Of a stretch of 64,000 bases of DNA, positions 8,830 through 17,477 are shown piece by piece. Location of the stretch: contig NZ_JABXJG010000002.1 in NCBI RefSeq assembly GCF_013375535.1, positions 744,001-808,000 of the forward strand, written 5' to 3'. The notes under the pieces were generated by a model that was not told the origin of the DNA, ran no database searches, and saw only the letters and a program-made list of their open reading frames with translations. Source of the stretch: Sphingobium sp. 15-1 (GTDB lineage Bacteria; Pseudomonadota; Alphaproteobacteria; Sphingomonadales; Sphingomonadaceae). The position numbers and the translations under genes are program-made. Position 1 is the first letter of the stretch, and each line of letters opens with the position of its first letter.

Positions 8830-9626
8830 TCGGCTGCCTCGACGATGGGGGCGAAGGGCAGGACGTCATCCCCATGAACGTCGCCGCCCAGGTAGGAGAG
8901 CAGCTTTTCGCGCAGACGGCCGGAAATGCCGGAGCGTTCGCCGCGTGGGGCGGTGACCCGCTCCTGCGCGACGATGCGGCCCTTGTTGAGCACCAGCACC
9001 CGGTCGGACAGCGCGATCGCCTCCTCCACATCATGGGTCACGATCAGCACGGCGGGCCGATGGGCGCGCCACAACGACAGGACGAGATCATGCATGCGGT
9101 AACGGGTCAGCGCGTCCAGCGCCGCGAAGGGTTCGTCGAGCAGCAGCAGTTTCGGTTCGCGCACCAGGGCGCGGGCGAGCGCGACGCGCTGCGCCTCTCC
9201 GCCTGAGAGAGTCAGCGGCCAGGCGTCGAGGCGGTGGCCAAGACCGACTTCCTTGAGCGCCGCTTCGCTGCGGTCGCGCACCCGGTCGCCCTTGAGGCCC
9301 AGGGCGACATTCTTCCACACCGGCTTCCAGGGCAGCAGCCGCGCATCCTGGAACACCACGGCGCGGGAATCGGGCACTTCCACATCCTGGCCCCGCACCT
9401 CGTCCAGCCCTGCCAGCGTGCGCAGCAGCGTGGTCTTGCCCGAGCCGGAACGGCCCAGCAGGGCGATGAACTCACCCGGCGCGATGTCGAGGTCCAGGCC
9501 ATCGATGATCGTGTTGGGACCGAAGCGGCGGGTGAAACCGCGCAGCCTGACCACCGGTTCGGGATGCGGCAGGTCGCGATGGTCGGCGGCGCTTTGCAGG
9601 GCGGTGAATCCGAGGCGGGCGTCCAT
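8826..9626 (-). CDS. ssuB: Sulfonate ABC transporter ATP-binding protein
   Basis: This ABC ATPase (266 aa) of the nitrate/sulfonate/taurine class would energise SsuC. The Walker A motif GRSGSGKTT has Lys64; the Q-loop is VVFQDARLLPW; the ABC signature is LSGGEAQRVALARAL; the Walker B is LLLLDEPFAALD; and the H-loop is IVTHDVEEAI. The start at 9626 (MDARLGF) is 2 bp downstream of the ssuC stop. Its stop overlaps the cupin start (ATGA). Confidence 0.94.
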   Translation of the reverse strand: MDARLGFTALQSAADHRDLPHPEPVVRLRGFTRRFGPNTIIDGLDLDIAPGEFIALLGRSGSGKTTLLRTLAGLDEVRGQDVEVPDSRAVVFQDARLLPWKPVWKNVALGLKGDRVRDRSEAALKEVGLGHRLDAWPLTLSGGEAQRVALARALVREPKLLLLDEPFAALDALTRYRMHDLVLSLWRAHRPAVLIVTHDVEEAIALSDRVLVLNKGRIVAQERVTAPRGERSGISGRLREKLLSYLGGDVHGDDVLPFAPIVEAAE

Positions 9627-9628
9627 GC

Positions 9629-10447
9629 TTATTGCTCCACTATGCTGGGGCGCCAGATCAGGGCGCGGGCTTCGACGGTGCGGACCAGCCAGTCGGCGCC
9701 AAGGCCGAGAATGGCGTAGACCATGAGGCAGACGACGATGATGTCGGTCCGCATGAAATCGCGGGCATTGTTGATGAGATAGCCAAGCCCGGCCGAGGCG
9801 TTGATCTGTTCCGCCACGACCAGGACCAATATGGCGACCGACAGGGCATAGCGCAGCCCGACCAGCAGCGAAGGCAGAGCGGAGGGCAGGACGACGTGCC
9901 AGATCTGCTCCCAACGGCTGAGGCCGAAGCTTTTCGCCGCATCCAGCAAGCGCAGGTCGACGCCCCGGATGCCGCTATAGAGATTGAGATAGACCGGAAA
10001 GACCGCCGCGAAGGCGATGAGGGCGATCTTGGGCGTTTCCCCGATCCCGAACCAGACGATGAAAAGCGGCGTGAGCGCCAGCACGGGGATCGTCCGCTTG
10101 ATCTGCATCAGCGGGTCGACGGTCAGTTCTCCGGTCCGCGACAATCCGGCAACCAGCCCAAGGGCGAGGCCCAGGCCCACCCCGATCAGCAAGCCAACGG
10201 CGACTCGGGCGAAGGACACCAAAAGGTTCGAGGGCAGTTCGCCCGACAGCAGCATTTCCGCCAGCGTGCCGATCACGGCCGAGGGCGCGGCAAGGGTACG
10301 TTCGGGGATCAAGCCGCTGCGCGACCCCAATTCCCAGAGCAGCAGCAGGATGACGGGCGAAAGCCAACGCCCACCGAAACGCGCCAGAGAAAATCTCCGC
10401 CCGCCGGCATGCCCGGTACCGCGTCTGTCCACTGCCAAAACCGTCAT
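9629..10447 (-). CDS. ssuC: Sulfonate ABC transporter permease
   Basis: This is an inner-membrane permease (272 aa) of the binding-protein-dependent transport family. Hydrophobic segments begin with PVILLLLWELGSRSG and recur through GLGLALGLVAGL, ALTPLFIVWFGIG and SVAILVLVVAEQI. The EAA loop, which contacts the ATPase, is visible as DAAKSFGLSRWEQIWHVVLP. The start at 10447 follows the ribosome site AGAGGGCGAG. It is the first gene of the minus-strand sulfonate operon and diverges from the LysR gene. Confidence 0.93.
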   Translation of the reverse strand: MTVLAVDRRGTGHAGGRRFSLARFGGRWLSPVILLLLWELGSRSGLIPERTLAAPSAVIGTLAEMLLSGELPSNLLVSFARVAVGLLIGVGLGLALGLVAGLSRTGELTVDPLMQIKRTIPVLALTPLFIVWFGIGETPKIALIAFAAVFPVYLNLYSGIRGVDLRLLDAAKSFGLSRWEQIWHVVLPSALPSLLVGLRYALSVAILVLVVAEQINASAGLGYLINNARDFMRTDIIVVCLMVYAILGLGADWLVRTVEARALIWRPSIVEQ

Positions 10448-10736
10448 CAACTCGCCCTCTTGGTGGTGAGGGAAAGCCCAACATGAATTGTCTACCAATT
10501 CAATTAAGTTTTATTGGACTGACCTATAAGAGCTGCTCATAGGAAGCGATTGGCCGCAAAATATGCGCCATCGGCCTTGGGAAATAGCGGGTTTGCGCGC
10601 TTCAGCCGTTTGAGCCAAGATTTTTCTGGCCGCGTTAAATCTCTACTATTTTGATTGATATATAAGCCTTGGCGATAAGACAGCGACTCCGTTCCCGGCT
10701 TCGGATCGGCGTCTTTCCCATTGCATTGAGGTTTTC
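10448..10736. promoter_or_regulatory. Divergent promoter region between ssuC and the LysR gene
   Basis: This 289-bp gap is much more AT-rich than its neighbours and has to carry promoters for both directions. A short inverted repeat CCAAT...ATTGG (10495-10517) lies just upstream of ssuC. LysR regulators normally bind such divergent regions, but no operator could be assigned with certainty. Confidence 0.5.
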
Positions 10737-11573
10737 ATGCCGGTCAATCTGCCTACCAATTTGCTGCGCAGCTTCGTGGCCATCGTCGACACCGGATCGA
10801 TGCTGAACGCGTCAGAGCAGGTGTTCGTGACCCAATCCGCGCTCAGCCTTCAGATCAAGCGGCTGGAGGAATTGGTGCAGCAGACGCTGTTCCTGCGGGA
10901 AGGGCGGCGGTTGAACCTGACCTCCGCCGGGGAAGTGCTGCTCGATTATGCGCGGCGGGTGCTGCTGCTGCATGACGAGGCGGTCGCAGCGGTCAGCGCC
11001 GGCCGATTCGCCGGGCCAGCGCGCATCGGCATGGTCCAGGACTTTGCCGACAGCCTGCTCAGCGGACTGCTGTCGCGCTTTTCCGAACTGCACCCCGACG
11101 CGCAGATCTATGCGCGGGTCGCGGGCACGGCGGAGTTGCAGACCCTGCTGGAGCGCCGCGAACTCGACATTTTGCTGGGCTTCGCCGCGCCCAATGATCC
11201 GCATGCGGTGACGGTCGCGCCGATGAGCTGGTATGGCGAAGGCGCATTGGTCGATCGGGAAGTGATCCCCCTGGCCGTGCTGGAGGAGCCTTGCCGCTTC
11301 CGCGAAGCTGCGATCCGGGCGCTGGAGGATAGCGGGCTGCAATGGCGGATCGCCGTGGAGACGCCCAATCTGGCGACGCTGAAGGCGGCCGTGGGGGCGG
11401 GGCTAGGCATCACCTGCCGCACCCATTTGTTCCTGGAGGACGGCCAGGGGCTGGAGCATGAACGGCTGCCGTCCCTGCCGCGCGTGGCGGCGATCCTGCG
11501 GGCCGGGGAGAAGCTGGACAAGGCGGCGCACCGGCTGGCCGAACTGGCGCGGGAGACGGTTCAGACGCTTTAG
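10737..11573 (+). CDS. LysR-family regulator, probably of the sulfonate operon
   Basis: The 278-aa protein has the LysR N-terminal HTH (NLLRSFVAIVDTGSMLNASE, QSALSLQIKRLEE, then LTSAGEVLLDYARR) and a substrate-binding-like effector domain. Its divergent position relative to ssuC makes it the likely regulator of sulfonate use, comparable in position (not proven in function) to Cbl/CysB-type regulators. The effector is unknown. The start at 10737 is the first ATG of the HTH. Confidence 0.9.
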   Translation: MPVNLPTNLLRSFVAIVDTGSMLNASEQVFVTQSALSLQIKRLEELVQQTLFLREGRRLNLTSAGEVLLDYARRVLLLHDEAVAAVSAGRFAGPARIGMVQDFADSLLSGLLSRFSELHPDAQIYARVAGTAELQTLLERRELDILLGFAAPNDPHAVTVAPMSWYGEGALVDREVIPLAVLEEPCRFREAAIRALEDSGLQWRIAVETPNLATLKAAVGAGLGITCRTHLFLEDGQGLEHERLPSLPRVAAILRAGEKLDKAAHRLAELARETVQTL

Positions 11574-11620
11574 GGCTCTGAAACGGCGGATAGTCGTCAG
11601 CAGTTCACCACCCGAAAAAC

Positions 11621-11649
11621 CGTCATGCTGAACTTGTTTCAGCATGACG
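11621..11649. repeat. Perfect palindrome, intergenic repeat family B (short copy)
   Basis: Arms CGTCATGCTGAA / TTCAGCATGACG (12 bp) flank the 5-nt loop CTTGT between the convergent LysR and dehydrogenase genes. The same arms form the outer ends of the long palindrome at 57306-57437. In this position it could act as a bidirectional terminator. Confidence 0.8.
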
Positions 11650-11693
11650 ACGATAATGGGCTTGACCGGTATCGTTCCGGATGCCGATCCTCC

Positions 11694-12638
11694 CTAATAA
11701 CCCCGCGCCGGATCGACGATGTCGCTGGGCTTTTCGCCCCGGACGAAGCGGGACAGATCGTCATTGACCTTGTCCAGCAACCGATGACGGATCAGCGTGT
11801 AATTGCTGGAAATATGCGGCGTCAACCGTACGCGGGGATGGGTGTAGAGCGCATGGCCGGCGGGCAGCGGCTCTGGATCGGTGACGTCCAGAGTGGCGAA
11901 GCCCAGCCGTTCCCGGTCCAACGCGTCGATCAGCGCTTCCTGGTCGATCACGGAACCCCGCGCCACGTTGATGAGGTGCGCGCCCGGCTTGATCCGCGCA
12001 AACAGCGCTTCGTTGAAAAGGTGGCGGGTTTCCGGCGTGCCGGGCACGGCGACGACGATATGATCCGCCTCCGCCACCAGCGTTTCCAGATCGCGGACAT
12101 GCTGCACGCCGCTGACGCCCGATTGCGCGCCGCTTCGCCGCAAGCCGATGACCTGCGCGCCAAGGGCCAGCCCGCGCCGGGCCACCGCCGTCCCGATCGC
12201 GCCCAGCCCGACAATGCCGATGGTCGTTCCGGACACCCGGCCCAGCGGAACGGGCACCCACTGCTCCCGCGAGCGCGCCGTCGCCGCCTCCAAATTCTTG
12301 GCATGGGCATAGATGGCGGCGATCACATAATCCGCAATCTCCTCCGACGCGACGCCGCGGCCGCAGGTGACGAGAGGCGCCTCCAGCAGCCAGTCGGGAT
12401 AGAAATCCACGCCCGCCGAGGCGCTATAGACCCATTTGAGCCGCCCCGGCCATATTTTGGGCCGCTCCTGCGCGGATTGCCGCCAGGCCAGCGAAGGCCG
12501 CACCAGCAATATGTCCGCCTCGTTCGCGGCGGTCCACGGCTCATCCTCCGCCACGTCGATCAGGGTCGGGGCCGACGGGTGCAGGCCAAGGCTGCGGTTG
12601 AAATCGGGTTCCAACTGGCTGGCGATGATCAAGGACAT
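11694..12638 (-). CDS. D-2-hydroxyacid dehydrogenase (NAD-binding)
   Basis: The 314-aa enzyme belongs to the D-isomer-specific 2-hydroxyacid dehydrogenase family and would reduce 2-oxoacids with NAD(P)H. The Rossmann motif TIGIVGLGAIGTAVARRG is followed by VAVPGTPETRHLFN, the catalytic Arg region NVARGSVIDQEALIDAL, and LDVTDPEPLPAGHALY with the active-site His in LTPHIS. It starts 1 bp after the stop of the acyl-CoA-dehydrogenase-like gene, so the two were co-transcribed. The substrate is unknown. Confidence 0.9.
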   Translation of the reverse strand: MSLIIASQLEPDFNRSLGLHPSAPTLIDVAEDEPWTAANEADILLVRPSLAWRQSAQERPKIWPGRLKWVYSASAGVDFYPDWLLEAPLVTCGRGVASEEIADYVIAAIYAHAKNLEAATARSREQWVPVPLGRVSGTTIGIVGLGAIGTAVARRGLALGAQVIGLRRSGAQSGVSGVQHVRDLETLVAEADHIVVAVPGTPETRHLFNEALFARIKPGAHLINVARGSVIDQEALIDALDRERLGFATLDVTDPEPLPAGHALYTHPRVRLTPHISSNYTLIRHRLLDKVNDDLSRFVRGEKPSDIVDPARGY

Positions 12639-12639
12639 G

Positions 12640-13545
12640 TCAGTTCCCCAGCGCGGCGCGTCCCGCCGCGATCAATATGGTGTCGGTTTGCGGCGAATGG
12701 ATGCGGCTGCACAGCACGTCGCGATAATGGCGCTCCAGCGGATTCTTGCGACTGATGCCCGGATTGCCGGTCAGTTCCAGCCCGATCTCCACGGCGCGGA
12801 TCGCATTGGCGGTCGCGAGATATTTGATGTTGTTGACCTCCACCGCGCCGGGAGGATCGCCCGCATCGTAACGTGAGGCGGCGTCACGGATCAGCGTGCG
12901 GTTGACCTGCAGCAGCGCCTCGATCTCCCCGAACTTCTCCTGCACGCGGGGCAAAGTCGCCAGCGCGGCGCCCAGATTGCTGGGCACCCGGTCGTTGAGA
13001 TAGGCGCGCAGCCAATCGCGCGCGGCCCGCGCCACGCCGTCATAGATGGTGGAAATCGACAGCGCGTTCCAGATCGCGAGGCTGGGGTCACCCGCGCCCG
13101 CCGCCCATTGTTCGGGCAAGCGGATGTCGACCGCATGATCCAGCGGAACCGGCGTATCCGCGAAATGCACCGCATGGCTGACCGTGGCGCGCATGCCCAG
13201 ATGATCCCACGCCGCTTCTATGGCGATGCCCGGACTGTCGGAACGGACCAGGAAATTGCCGACACGCGGATTTTCCTCATCCGTCTTCGCCCAGACCGAA
13301 AACCAGTCGAGGCCCGTGGAACCGGTCGAGTAGATCTTCGTGCCGCTGATCGCCCAGCCGTCGGTGGTGCGCCGGGCGACCGTCGCGGGCAGACCGCCGC
13401 GCACCGGCGTCCCCAATTCGGGCTCGACGCGCAACCCGCCGATCAAGCCGCGCCCCTGCACCGCCTGCCGCGCCAGTTGCTCGTAAATCCCTTGCGGCCA
13501 GCCCTGCGCCCTCGCCGGAGTCGCATGATAATGATGGGTCATCAT
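12640..13545 (-). CDS. Acyl-CoA-dehydrogenase-family protein, N-terminally truncated
   Basis: The 301-aa product covers the middle and C-terminal domains of a flavin acyl-CoA dehydrogenase-like enzyme: RVEPELGTPVRGGLPATVARR, DGWAISGTKIYSTGS, HLGMRATVSHAVHF and the C-terminal ATANAIRAVEIGLELTGNPG. Comparison with the paralogue at 13909-15066 shows that about 84 N-terminal residues are missing; a TGA lies 12 nt before the ATG in the same frame. Near the sulfonate operon, a role in sulfur acquisition (SfnB/DszC-like members exist in this family) is possible. The truncated protein is probably inactive. Confidence 0.75.
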   Translation of the reverse strand: MMTHHYHATPARAQGWPQGIYEQLARQAVQGRGLIGGLRVEPELGTPVRGGLPATVARRTTDGWAISGTKIYSTGSTGLDWFSVWAKTDEENPRVGNFLVRSDSPGIAIEAAWDHLGMRATVSHAVHFADTPVPLDHAVDIRLPEQWAAGAGDPSLAIWNALSISTIYDGVARAARDWLRAYLNDRVPSNLGAALATLPRVQEKFGEIEALLQVNRTLIRDAASRYDAGDPPGAVEVNNIKYLATANAIRAVEIGLELTGNPGISRKNPLERHYRDVLCSRIHSPQTDTILIAAGRAALGN

Positions 13546-13908
13546 TATGCTAGCTCAGGACAACGCCAAATGGCCCTGCCCAAAGCGGCGGATTTCCGTC
13601 GCTTTTTTGAGCCTGCCGATCCGGCATCATCATTTCAAGAGGAATCGCGATAAAAGTTGCGATAAACATGCTCGCCCGCTCCAGCCATGATGTTGCTACC
13701 GCCAACGCCGATGCCGACGTTAGCGGATCAAGGGTCGGCGCATGGAGTATACCGGACTGCACGCACTCACATCTGAATTTTTCTCAAGCAATGAACTCAA
13801 CAATTCATTTGTGCGCATGGAGAAACGGCTCCAAGCCAGCGCTTCACGGCGGTGCTGGTTATAACCGCCGGCGACAGAATCTAGGTTCAACAAAGCGCTG
13901 GAAAAACA
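13546..13908. other. Gap between two damaged acyl-CoA-dehydrogenase genes
   Basis: This 363-bp stretch separates the divergent paralogues. It contains short open frames on the minus strand with no recognisable domain. The missing 5' end of the minus-strand copy is not found here. It may carry the promoter of the plus-strand copy; no motif could be assigned. Confidence 0.4.
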
Positions 13909-15066
13909 ATGGCGACAGCACACGACTTAAGGCCCACTGCTGTTTCAGATGACGTGCTGGCCACCCTGCGTGAGCGGTTCGGTAGGACAGCCTCCGATCA
14001 TGACCGTGACGCTTCCTTTCCTTTTGCAAATTTTTCCGCCCTGCATGACCACGGATTGCTGGCCCTAACCATTGCGCCCGAAAAGGGTGGTCGCGGAGCG
14101 GGACTTGCAGAGGCAAGCCGCGTTGTGCGGGAGATTGCGAAGGGAGATCCTTCAACAGCTCTTGTACTGATAATGCAGTATCTGACTCATGCCGGCGTGC
14201 GTGGGAGAGACCACTGGCCCGCACATCTGCGCCGCCGCATCGAGGCTGAAGCGGTGTCTCGCGGAGCGCTTGCGAATGCGTTGCGTGTCGAGCCGGAACT
14301 CGGAACGCCTTCGCGGGGGTCTGCCCGCTACCACGGCGAGACGTGACGGAGACGGCTGGCGGATTTCTGGTCACAAGCTCTTCTCCACCGGGAGCCCGAT
14401 CCTGAGCTACATGATAGTCTGGGGGCGGACGGAAGGCGACGATCCGCTGGTCGGCTATTTCCTAGTGCCGGCAGACAGTCCCGGCATACGCATAGAAGAA
14501 ACGTGGAATCACGCAGGGATGCGTGCTAGCGGCAGCCACGACGTTATCCTGACTGACGTGGCAATTCCATTCGACCATGCTGTGGACTTAAGGCGGCCTG
14601 AGGAGTGGAACGAGGACAGTTCGCTTCAGACCGCGTGGATGGTAGGCCTTCTGGGAAACCTCTATGATGCGGTGGCGCATCAGGGCGTGACTGGTTCGCT
14701 GAGTTTGCGCGCTCCCGGGTACCTAGCAATCTGGGCGCACCGCTCTCGACGCTTTATCGGTATCAGGAACTGTTGGGCCGCATCGATGCTCTACTACTCA
14801 ACAACAGGATACTGCTGCAGGACCTAATCCGTCGTACCGAAGAAGGAGCGCCGCCCCCTGCATCGGAGGCGCAGCTCCTTAAATACCTCATTACTGGTAA
14901 TGCCATCGACGCCGTTGCACTGGCGGTAGAGGCCACGGGCAATCCAGGGCTCACCCGCAATAATCCGCTGGAGCGCCACTATCGCGACGTGCTGTGCAGC
15001 CGCGCCCACGCCCCACAGAATGATTCAATCCTGACTGGTGCCGGACGCATCGGCTTCAGTCAGTAG
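13909..15066 (+). pseudogene. Acyl-CoA-dehydrogenase-family pseudogene with two frameshifts
   Basis: Three consecutive frames together encode one complete enzyme. The first runs from MATAHDLRPTAVSDD to RVEPELGTPSRG. A one-base loss near 14311-14318 moves reading to RGGLPATTARRDGDGW...NLYDAVAH. A second one-base loss near 14687 returns the frame to RDWFAEFARSRVPSNLG...TLYRYQELLGRIDALLLN and a normal end (GAGRIGFSQ). Both indels lie at or next to G runs. The gene is a paralogue of 12640-13545 but complete at its N-terminus. It is either a recent pseudogene or a pair of sequencing errors. Confidence 0.8.
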
Positions 15067-15070
15067 GCAT

Positions 15071-15480
15071 TTACCTCTCCTGTCCAATGATAGATGCGAC
15101 CTGGCGCGCGTAGTGGATTGGGCGGGTGCGAGTGGGACTGTGGTATATCCCAACTGCGCGCCAAAAATTCTTTGAATTATGGAGCGCCGAGAGAAATATC
15201 CATTTTGCCGCGTCCACGTTGAAGCAGGCATCATCCCGGAGCAAAGACCATACCTGTGGCTCGCTTCGGCCGGTCAGCCGGGCGATGCGAGGCACCCACC
15301 AGCTGTTTACCTGCATGGGCCCCAGGTCGACCGAGCCATCCTTATTCCTCACTTCCGCACCGATCCATCCCCCCTCCTGCCTCCGCAGGGCTCGGAGCGT
15401 TCTTTCAAGCCACGGTCGCCTGGCAGCCGCCTCATGAATGCAATGGTTGATCGAATCCTCCGATCTGGTGGTGTCGCGGT
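15071..15480 (-). pseudogene. Lytic transglycosylase domain of a conjugation system, 5' truncated
   Basis: The C-terminal 130 or so residues are an SLT-type transglycosylase (VirB1/TrbN-like), which opens peptidoglycan for a type IV secretion channel. The catalytic Glu lies in RRQEGGW and is followed by DLGPMQVNSWW and AVGIYHSPT. No usable start or complete signal peptide precedes the domain; upstream the opposite strand encodes the TraF fragment, so the 5' end was probably lost at a rearrangement near 15480. The upper boundary is approximate. The neighbours (TraF- and TraH-like) support a conjugative origin. Confidence 0.7.
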
Positions 15481-15940
15481 CCCTAGACTGCGCATAAGCT
15501 GGCGTTATCTTCGCGCTAACTCGCGCGCCTGTGCCCTCGTCATGTTCAGCCGCAAAAGCTGCGGCTATTGTCAGGTGCAATGGCCGATCGCCCAGCGCTT
15601 CCAGGAGGAGTTTGGCTGGCAGGTTATTCGGCGGGATCTCGACGCCCATCCTGAGCAGGGGCAACGGTTCGGGGTAGAGGTGACGCCCACGATGATGGTC
15701 ATCAAGCGCGACAGCCAACAGCGGATGGTGATCGCGAGCGGCGTCGAAGCCTATCCCAATCTCTCCGCCATGGCCTATCAGGCGGTGCGGCTCCTCAATG
15801 GTGACATCCGTCCCGAGCAGTTCATGACTGGCGCGGGCGAAGAAGGCGGCTTCTTCGATGCTTTGGCCAATGGGCCGGTGTCAGCCAGCTCCGCCGATGG
15901 GTCGGCAGCTACGTTATCGTTGCAGGAAGACCGCCGATGA
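15470..15940 (+). pseudogene. traF: TraF-like conjugal pilus assembly protein, C-terminal fragment
   Basis: The frame encodes a thioredoxin-like domain with a CxxC motif (FSRKSCGYCQVQWPIAQRF), GVEVTPTMMVIKRDSQQ with the cis-Pro, and the C-terminal tail AVRLLNGDIRPEQFMTGA typical of F-type TraF proteins. TraF acts in the periplasm during F-pilus assembly. The N-terminal half of the family (about 100 residues and the signal peptide) is absent, replaced by sequence antisense to the transglycosylase remnant. The 5' boundary is approximate. A toxin gene follows convergently. Confidence 0.7.
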
Positions 15941-15950
15941 GGGCGCCCGA

Positions 15951-16349
15951 TTAAACCGGCGTGAGCGCGGCCCGACCACGGCGCTTCGCGATCTTAACGG
16001 CCTGAACGTCGAAGCTGACGAACGTCTCGCCACCCAGCCACTGGCCTTCATGGGTGATAACGCCGTCTACAAAATCCCCACCGGCATCGAGAAATGCGAG
16101 ACCAGCCTCGACCGCTGCATGATCGACTTCGACATTGTCGGCCGCAATCAAGGTGCGAAGCATATCGGCGAACTCTCCGCGGCTGACCTTGAAACCCTTG
16201 ATCAGGACCCAGGCAAGTTCGCACAAGGTCGGCCGGGTCAAGGCGACGAGCTTCGCCCCATCGAGCTGCGCTCGCGCCAGGGGGCTCTGAACCTCGTCAT
16301 CGTCGGTAATGGCTCGAACCAGAATGTTGGTGTCAGCGATGATCTTCAC
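15951..16349 (-). CDS. PIN-domain toxin (VapC-like)
   Basis: The 132-aa PIN-domain protein starts with IIADTNILVRA, containing the first catalytic Asp, and has the conserved Glu in LCELAWVL and later acidic residues in DFVDGVI and FVSFDVQAVK. VapC toxins are Mg-dependent RNases that cut tRNA or rRNA. The GTG start at 16349 overlaps the antitoxin stop (GTGA), the usual arrangement of these pairs; an ATG 15 nt upstream is also possible. It sits inside the remnants of a conjugation operon, a common place for plasmid stabilisation modules. Confidence 0.88.
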   Translation of the reverse strand: MKIIADTNILVRAITDDDEVQSPLARAQLDGAKLVALTRPTLCELAWVLIKGFKVSRGEFADMLRTLIAADNVEVDHAAVEAGLAFLDAGGDFVDGVITHEGQWLGGETFVSFDVQAVKIAKRRGRAALTPV

Positions 16350-16597
16350 AGTTCGCCGGCCCAACCCTTTCCGATGATCTCGTTCATCTCCTCGATGCTC
16401 ATCGGCTTGCGTCCCTCTCGCTTCAACATACCGAAGACATCGGAGATTTTTCCGCTGGGCTTCATCGCGTGGATTTCGATGCGACCATCGGGCAGCTTCT
16501 CTACCGCGACCCGGTCGCCGGGTTGCAGGCCAAGATGCTTGAGTAGATCCTTCTTGAGGGTAATCTGGCCCTTGGTCGTGATAGTTAGCGCGTTCAT
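16346..16597 (-). CDS. AbrB/MazE-type antitoxin
   Basis: The 83-aa protein has an N-terminal swapped-hairpin AbrB domain (MNALTITTKGQITLKKDLL, LGLQPGDRVAVEKLPDGRI) for DNA binding, and a C-terminal tail (SIEEMNEIIGKGWAG) that would wrap the toxin. The start at 16597 is the first ATG of the domain. A perfect inverted repeat 16-41 bp upstream is the likely autoregulatory operator. The pair should form a VapBC-like module with conditional cooperativity. Confidence 0.88.
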   Translation of the reverse strand: MNALTITTKGQITLKKDLLKHLGLQPGDRVAVEKLPDGRIEIHAMKPSGKISDVFGMLKREGRKPMSIEEMNEIIGKGWAGEL

Positions 16598-16612
16598 ATC
16601 CTTTCGTGGATA

Positions 16613-16638
16613 AATGTAAGGCATTACCGCCTTACATT
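16613..16638. promoter_or_regulatory. Perfect inverted repeat, probable toxin-antitoxin operator
   Basis: AATGTAAGGC and GCCTTACATT form perfect 10-bp arms around a 6-nt spacer, ending 16 bp upstream of the antitoxin start. AbrB-type antitoxins bind such palindromes as dimers. The role is inferred from position and symmetry. Confidence 0.75.
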
Positions 16639-16829
16639 CAAGCATGGCATCCTGATGCTGATAATGGCGCTCTTGCCGGGCATCACCACGAAGATCTCCG
16701 CCGCCTTCCCAACTGAGAGAAAACAAGGCGAGGCAGGCCGCGATCAACCCGGTCACCACATCGCGTGAACTGATCGCCTGGCTCGCGCGCGTCCCACAGA
16801 CCCGCGAATTTCCGTCCGACGTTGATGAG

Positions 16830-17477
16830 ATGTTGCGATCCGAGGGAAGGCTGTTCGTCGTCGAAATGAGTTCAGCGCCGGACTGCTTACCGTGCGGCGA
16901 CCTTTGGACGCGGCTCCTCCGCTTCGCCCGCACCTATGGCTGGCAGGTCCGCACCATCTCCTCCAACGAAGCGCTCCTCCGCTCCGGTCGGCTTGGCCTT
17001 CCATGGGTCGGCCATCCGGTGCGCTGGGTGCGGCCGGCGGCGGACAAGGATCGTCTCGTTCCAGCTGCAATCGGCACCGACCATGACGCAAATCTCCGGC
17101 GAAACATCTACCTATCGACGAAATTGCTGACAGGCGTCCGACCGGAAATCGGTCTGCGCGCCATGTCCAAATACACCGGCATCATCGCGCCTCCCCGCGC
17201 GGCATCAACCCAAACCACGCCAAAAGGGAGCCGACCATGGCGGGTCTCAGCCCTCTCCTTCTCCAGCAAGGACACCCGCCATGGCCCCTATCTGTCGCCA
17301 ATCCCTGCCCAGCATCGCGGCGCTCGGCATCGCGCTGACCACTCCCGCCGCCCATGCCCAGGGCTGGGCGGAAAGCTGGTTCGACAATGTGACCTATACG
17401 AGCCCCGGCAGCTTCGAGGATCAGACCCGCGGCTATGTGACGGCGGGTGGGATATCCGGCCGGGTCGACGTCCATAA
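16830..17477 (+). CDS. Thioredoxin-like conjugal transfer protein (possibly TrbB-like), probably damaged
   Basis: The open frame contains a CxxC site in SAPDCLPCGDLWTRLL followed by YGWQVRTISS and GRLGLPWVGHP with a possible cis-Pro. Coding-like sequence extends upstream of the ATG to a stop near 16660 (ELIAWLARVPQTREFPSD), so the natural N-terminus may be lost to the toxin-antitoxin region. Recognisable protein-like sequence ends near 17190; the rest of the frame overlaps traH and is probably not native. A position between TraF- and TraH-like genes matches TrbB, a disulfide isomerase, in F-type operons. Family assignment is tentative. Confidence 0.5.
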   Translation: MLRSEGRLFVVEMSSAPDCLPCGDLWTRLLRFARTYGWQVRTISSNEALLRSGRLGLPWVGHPVRWVRPAADKDRLVPAAIGTDHDANLRRNIYLSTKLLTGVRPEIGLRAMSKYTGIIAPPRAASTQTTPKGSRPWRVSALSFSSKDTRHGPYLSPIPAQHRGARHRADHSRRPCPGLGGKLVRQCDLYEPRQLRGSDPRLCDGGWDIRPGRRP

